Below, in pieces: positions 6,901 through 9,714 of a stretch of DNA of 9,714 bases; positions within the stretch are counted from its first letter, which is position 1; each line of letters starts with the position of its first letter. The DNA is taken from NCBI GenBank assembly GCA_937868145.1, contig CALMMH010001140.1, forward strand, positions 1-9,714. The letters are read 5' to 3'. Source of the DNA: an uncultured Phycisphaerales bacterium (GTDB lineage: Bacteria; Planctomycetota; Phycisphaerae; Sedimentisphaerales; Anaerobacaceae). The notes below the pieces were generated by a model that worked only from the letters and a program-made list of their open reading frames with translations, searched no databases and had not been told where the DNA came from. The translations under genes and the position numbers were made by a program.

Positions 6901-8930
6901 TCGACGGCCAGCGAGTTCGCGGAGATGTCCGCATCAATCACATGGGCGCCGTCGACGACAGTCACGTCCAACAGATTCTCGAACGTGCCATCGAAGTCGC
7001 TCTGGCCGTTGCCCAGCGTGAGGCTGTTGGCCTGGGCGTCGAGGAGCCCGGAGCCGTTCAGTCCTTTGAGTGTCTGGTCGGCGCCGAACTCGATGGTTCC
7101 TTCCTCTTGGATTGTCAGCGGCGCCGTCGCGATCGAGTCCGCGACGTCCAGTTGGACGGTGCCTTCATTGACGATGAGGCCGCCGGTGAAGGTATTGACG
7201 CCGCTGAGGATCAAGGTTCCGTCGCCGTGTTTGGTCAACGTGCGCGATCCGCCCGATTCGCCGATCGCGCCGGAGATCTCCAGCGTGAAGTAGTTGTCGG
7301 GCACGTCCAGCGCCTCCAGGGGTTCATCCGGGACGTCGTCCTCTACTTCGGCGTCCACGGTAACGACCGCAAGTTCCGTGTTGCCCACAAGGGTCACAGG
7401 ACCGGAGATCTCGAGATTCGAACCGACCAGCGCGACGGGAACGTCGTCCCCTGTGTCGAACAGGTCGTCCATCTCCACCTCCGTGAAGCCCGCCGCGACG
7501 AACTTCCCCTGCATCTCGACGTCATTGCCGATCTCGATGGTTCCGATGCTGCCGTCCCAGGGGTTGTCGTCTTCGTCCTTCCACGCGCTGTCGCCGTCGT
7601 CGTAGTAGATCTCCGTCGGCATTCCGCCCACGATGACTTTGGAGGGATCCGAGGCGTCGCCGGTGATGGCGAACGTTCCGGTGCCCAGCGTGCTGGTCCC
7701 GACTTGGTCGGAATCGTTGACGATCAGGATTCCTCCGGCCATCTCGAGGCCGCCGGTGAAATCGTTCTCGGTGTTGTACAGGACGACGAAGCTGCTTCCG
7801 GGGGCGATGAGAAGACCGCCGTCGCCGGTGATCTTGTGTTCGATGTCCACCTCCGCGTACGCAGTCAGACTGTGTTGCACGTCGGGGCCGAGCAACGTGA
7901 TCGTCGAGGACTCGGGATCTTCCTCATCCATCAATTCGAACTCGAACAACAGATTGTCGCCGTCCGTGGGATTGCCGAGGACCAGGTTCGCGGCCACGAC
8001 GTCGCCGCCGCCGTTGTCATAGCCCAAGACCAGGCTGTTCATGATCGGCGCGTCCCCCCCGCCGTCGTTCGGATCCTCGAGCCCCGCCGCGTAGCGGTTG
8101 ATGGACACGCCGTCGCCCAAGGAGATCTCGGCAGCGACGTGCGCCGCGTCAAATGTCACCGTATTCCCGTCCGGACCGCCGACGTAGATGGTCTGGGTGG
8201 GGTTGAGCATTTCATAGTCGTCGCTCAGGTTGCCTGTCATGGCCAGCGTGCCGCCATACAGATAGAGGTCGCCTTCGCCGAGGGCGCTGCCCGTCGGGTC
8301 CGCCATTGGGTCCGCGTCGAACCCCTCAAGGACCAGCAGACCGTCGTTGAGGGTGACATCGCCCTGGAAGTCGTTCATGAACTCCGAGACGAAAACGGTC
8401 AACGTTCCGGCGCCGTTCTTGGTCAAACCGCCGGCGCCGGTGACTTGACCATAGAGATAGGTATCGGCGTCGCCTGCGATCTCAAGATCGCCGTTGAGCG
8501 TGATGGTTTCTAGGTAGTCGGGCCCGCCGCCGCCCAGACTGATCGGCGCGGCGTCCGCCAACACCGACAAGCCCCCTACCGGAGCGGTCAGGTCCGTCGC
8601 CAGATCCAGCAGCGTGCCCTCCGTCGAATCGTTCACGATCGAACTGGAGGTCAAAGTGAACTGGCCGAGGATCAACCAGCGGCTTCCGGCGGCGTCTGCG
8701 CCGATCTCCAGTCCGCCGATCGTGGAGTCGCCGTCGAAATTGACCAACATCCCCTCCGTGGCGAACTGCGCGGTGTCGCCGGCGCCGGGCTCTCCCGCGC
8801 TCCAGTTGTCCGCGTCGCTCCAGAGACTCCCGGCTCCGTTTCCCGTCCACGTTGTCGCCGCGGCATTCGCCTGAGCTGAAATGAACAAGATCAGGCACGC
8901 CGTTGTCAGGAATACATGTTGCTTGATCAC
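3972..8930 (-). CDS. Autotransporter (type Va secretion) with PATR-like beta-helix passenger and C-terminal beta-barrel
   Basis: This encodes 1652 residues from a GTG start at 8930-8928, backed by GAGGAG five bases upstream. Residues 1-23 are a Sec signal peptide (MIKQHVFLTTACLILFISAQANA, likely cut after ANA; basic start, hydrophobic core). The passenger opens with TTWTGNGAGSLWSDADNW, then carries degenerate repeats of the autotransporter-associated beta-strand type: GAGTLTVFVSEFMNDFQGDVTLNDGLL-like units near 173-200, and GDGTLILSGVNTFTGGLIVN at 569-588. It closes with GTLEPGHSPGEITVSGGDF (1141-1159), the usual end of such beta-helices. A mostly helical linker (about 1285-1360) leads to the barrel (about 1378-1652), which starts GLQGFFQGYGSWGD and ends IKILF. 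The terminal Phe matches the BAM recognition signal. The barrel should sit in the outer membrane and export the passenger. The passenger has no recognised enzymatic or adhesive domain. It is acidic (Asp-rich) and has no cysteine; the mature protein's only two are Cys1628 and Cys1647. The gene is alone and convergent with the HTH gene. Confidence 0.95.
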   Translation of the reverse strand: MIKQHVFLTTACLILFISAQANAAATTWTGNGAGSLWSDADNWSAGEPGAGDTAQFATEGMLVNFDGDSTIGGLEIGADAAGSRWLILGQFTLTSSSIVNDSTEGTLLDLATDLTAPVGGLSVLADAAPISLGGGGPDYLETITLNGDLEIAGDADTYLYGQVTGAGGLTKNGAGTLTVFVSEFMNDFQGDVTLNDGLLVLEGFDADPMADPTGSALGEGDLYLYGGTLAMTGNLSDDYEMLNPTQTIYVGGPDGNTVTFDAAHVAAEISLGDGVSINRYAAGLEDPNDGGGDAPIMNSLVLGYDNGGGDVVAANLVLGNPTDGDNLLFEFELMDEEDPESSTITLLGPDVQHSLTAYAEVDIEHKITGDGGLLIAPGSSFVVLYNTENDFTGGLEMAGGILIVNDSDQVGTSTLGTGTFAITGDASDPSKVIVGGMPTEIYYDDGDSAWKDEDDNPWDGSIGTIEIGNDVEMQGKFVAAGFTEVEMDDLFDTGDDVPVALVGSNLEISGPVTLVGNTELAVVTVDAEVEDDVPDEPLEALDVPDNYFTLEISGAIGESGGSRTLTKHGDGTLILSGVNTFTGGLIVNEGTVQLDVADSIATAPLTIQEEGTIEFGADQTLKGLNGSGLLDAQANSLTLGNGQSDFDGTFENLLDVTVVDGAHVIDADISANSLAVDGGTLTMNGNIGSDSAIVIANGATAVINGDVEFYFGDSIENSGTLVGDTNSLGDVAVDLKNDSTLKADEDGLVASSVTIDAGAAVTLDTSDGLLTLDDPTFDGDATITQTGDSTASIDDLDNQAGNTITLDGGTLYLTGDEIWASGGAGGGITAEAGSTLIVDGPTENIDDITGAGTIVKTVNAFASQDDYLQDLGTVDGNDLTLGDATIATSQGGTLEIEKDVEIEAGSTVGIVGQSTVVVPASQTLTASDNATLDIGGEAQMQINGALSVDAGQTLNITGGGTVAINSSNAGLGATAVLAVADSTLALGSESATGSAQVTLTDAVVQAAVPNVAIQQANVSGNVQFTGNAVTVQTLDTSAGAATLTTGQSGVQVAALSGANNVALASGRITLTGDSEAFQQTLTVSSDAEVEIDPNAVLGGSMTLAGNGTIDGTVLGAVTVDDPNAVLDGTGVFQGGLTITSGTLEPGHSPGEITVSGGDFVLGATATLNVEVDEEGNHDSILITDDSNANFVTGAKVVAVAVGSAPDGTYDIVTLDGDGSIQVDGANQVADANLADFIENTDLATITSLVVDDTGKVVEMSVDFTTNEEYLADTESRTVRNFGDMLDSNDFSESASEDLLEVVAQAQASDDVAGSYAQMTNQLQASAATTASNVISSVNTNLGRRMQDARTVARDTLNNPAAGRLLASLSPTAVSESSNRGLQGFFQGYGSWGDRDDDGGVAGYDYDTYGSLIGAEQFIREDVLLGGSIGYGRTNVDSDDSLSSLDVDSLSLSLYGTWFDSNRYLSLTAGYGHHSYDSIRELEFADLRADGDFSGDTFTFAPEVGTLFRYKSLSIEPYAGLTYLHFHQEGYTEDGAGDANLSVSADNEDAVSTELGTRFRKMWTLDNGGYLMPQLQLAWRHDFADEVVTVAQLAGATTSFRTTAIDTVSDVFDIGVGVDWQIDKNKTFCTQYDAELGSGFEAHTLQACIKILF

Positions 8931-8935
8931 AAGGG

Positions 8936-8941
8936 CTCCTC
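8936..8941 (-). promoter_or_regulatory. Ribosome binding site deciding the GTG start of the autotransporter
   Basis: The minus strand reads GAGGAG, five bases, then GTG. This is a near-ideal Shine-Dalgarno sequence and distance. The GTG start gives a complete signal peptide, which settles the start in the absence of an ATG. Confidence 0.8.
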
Positions 8942-9378
8942 TACTACAAAGACAACATTGCTCTCTACGACCGCATCGTTTGTAAACCCATCACCTTCCA
9001 CCCGTGTGTCCCCCTGGCTTCGGCTGGACCGCTTCAAGATCTTGAGACAAATACCCCGGCATTTTCCCAGGGATCATGCGAGGAGTCGGAACCTGGTTCG
9101 GCGAGATGCGCTGGAGTCTTGTTCGCGTCCGGCGATAGCAGTACTGAAAGACGTGTCACACGGACGCCGGGATCTGGAAATGGCGGTCTGCGAAAAAAAT
9201 GTGTGTGAAATCGGCGAAGTGTTCAGTCTGCCACGATTGTCTATTGCAGAGGCGCGGCGCGCGAGGTCTGGATGACGCAATGGGGCTACAGGAAGTACGA
9301 TTGGCGCAGACAAGATCCGCCGATGTGCAGGTGCGCTTTGGGGTCGATCGGAGGGCCTGTGGGACGCAGGGAATGCAA
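8942..9378. other. Long upstream region of the autotransporter gene, no supported gene
   Basis: About 440 bases separate the autotransporter ribosome binding site from the hairpin of the next gene. A 119-codon frame on the plus strand (8916-9275) has no ribosome binding site, overlaps the autotransporter start and resembles no family. A 12-base perfect palindrome TCAAGATCTTGA lies at 9034-9045, about 105 bases before the start codon. I found no pair of promoter boxes that I would trust on the minus strand, so the promoter is either weak, of another sigma class, or further upstream. Confidence 0.4.
9034..9045. promoter_or_regulatory. Palindrome TCAAGATCTTGA upstream of the autotransporter
   Basis: This is a perfect 12-base palindrome in an otherwise featureless leader, about 105 bases before the GTG start. 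It could be a regulator site, but a 12-base palindrome can also arise by chance. Confidence 0.25.
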
Positions 9379-9416
9379 GGAGCCGTCCCACGTCGCTGAG
9401 AACGTGGGACGGCTCC
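9379..9416 (-). terminator. Strong hairpin after the partial right-hand gene
   Basis: A perfect 15-bp stem (9379-9393 with 9402-9416; GGAGCCGTCCCACGT and its complement) has an 8-base loop and starts 23 bases after the stop codon of the minus-strand gene. The T-run is weak on both sides (TTGCATT on minus, CATTTTC on plus). It may be a weak intrinsic terminator or a 3'-end stabiliser. Confidence 0.6.
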
Positions 9417-9439
9417 CCGTCATTTTCAACAAACGATCA

Positions 9440-9712
9440 TCACGGAAGCGGCGTGCCGAAGCCGAGATCGTCGATGTACACCGTGCCGGCGCCGCCCGCG
9501 GTCGGGCTGGTCCGGTTGCCGACGCCGATGACGATCGAGTCAACCGCCGTCATCTTCACGCCGGCCGAGGTGAACTCGGTCAACGGAATCGCCCATTCCT
9601 GCCAGGCGGTCGCCACGGTGGCCGCAGCGTCCGGGTGTGTCACGGTCTTGGACTTGTTGGAGTTGTCCTTGACCGTGAGGTAGAGGCCTTCGGACGAATT
9701 GCCCGTCTCTCC
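9440..9712 (-). CDS. C-terminal end of a carbohydrate-binding-like beta-sandwich protein (5' part missing)
   Basis: The frame is open from the right edge to a TGA at 9440-9442 and gives 90 residues. They read SSEGLYLTVKDNSNKSKTV, then WQEWAIPLTEFTSAGVKM, IVIGVGNRTSPTAGGAG and TVYIDDLGFG before the stop. This pattern of strand, WxxWxIPL, GVGxRxxPxxGGxGxxYIDD closes many large secreted planctomycete proteins with LamG or glycosidase domains, and resembles a galactose-binding-like jelly roll. This is my recollection of the family, not a search result. The start codon, the catalytic part (if any) and the signal peptide lie to the right of the window. No anchor or sorting tail follows the domain. 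An internal GTG at 9643 is not a likely start, because the upstream residues fit the same domain. Confidence 0.85.
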   Translation of the reverse strand, partial: GETGNSSEGLYLTVKDNSNKSKTVTHPDAAATVATAWQEWAIPLTEFTSAGVKMTAVDSIVIGVGNRTSPTAGGAGTVYIDDLGFGTPLP

Positions 9713-9714
9713 GG

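Noticed and set aside
5778..8513. 911-codon open frame on the plus strand inside the autotransporter
   Set aside because: It is exactly in codon register with the minus-strand gene, so it stays open merely because that GC-rich gene avoids TTA, CTA and TCA codons. Its product is low-complexity Val/Asp/Arg/Gly with no family resemblance and no ribosome binding site.
8895..8930. Possible lipoprotein signal (Cys12) in the autotransporter leader peptide
   Set aside because: The cysteine precedes the hydrophobic core and the residues before it do not form a lipobox. ANA-A at 21-24 is a good signal peptidase I site.
8916..9275. 119-codon plus-strand frame spanning the autotransporter start and its leader
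   Set aside because: It has no ribosome binding site and no recognisable domain, and it overlaps a well-supported start on the other strand.

Overview
The window is GC-rich bacterial chromosome, most likely from the Planctomycetota (Phycisphaerae-like). This is inferred from gene style rather than from a marker gene. Three things point to it: a secreted-type NPCBM/Ig-like/GH27 glycosidase, a membrane-bound helix-turn-helix protein with a long acidic middle and a lysine-rich tail, and the end of a beta-rich protein with a WQEWAIPLTEF...GVGNRTSP...GTVYIDDLGFG ending. Genes are sparse, and intrinsic terminators or hairpins lie in every gap.

Layout, left to right. Bases 2-1651 (+) are the 3' part of an alpha-galactosidase-like GH27 enzyme, followed by a strong intrinsic terminator at 1710-1751. 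Bases 1752-1925 hold a chain of small hairpins. Bases 1926-2000 (-) are a tRNA-Pro(UGG) with its own promoter at 2014-2042. A sigma70-like promoter at 2208-2236, overlapped by an inverted repeat, leads into 2352-3725 (+). That gene encodes a HTH protein with two membrane helices, and it ends at a textbook terminator (3790-3816). Convergent to it, 3972-8930 (-) is a 1652-residue autotransporter: signal peptide, PATR-like beta-helix passenger, helical linker and C-terminal 12-strand-type barrel. About 510 bases upstream of it contain no supported gene. Bases 9440-9712 (-) are the 3' end of another gene for a carbohydrate-binding-like beta-sandwich protein, with a 15-bp hairpin after its stop.

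How they fit together. None of the protein genes shares an operon in this window; each has its own terminator-like structure. The common theme is the outside of the cell: a glycan-degrading enzyme, a very large surface or secreted beta-helical protein, and a carbohydrate-binding-like domain. The HTH/membrane protein is the least understood item. I see no CRISPR array, insertion sequence, integrase or phage gene. The most curious items are the charge architecture of the HTH protein, the lone cysteine pair in the last two barrel strands of the autotransporter, and the unexplained hairpin chain between the glycosidase and the tRNA.
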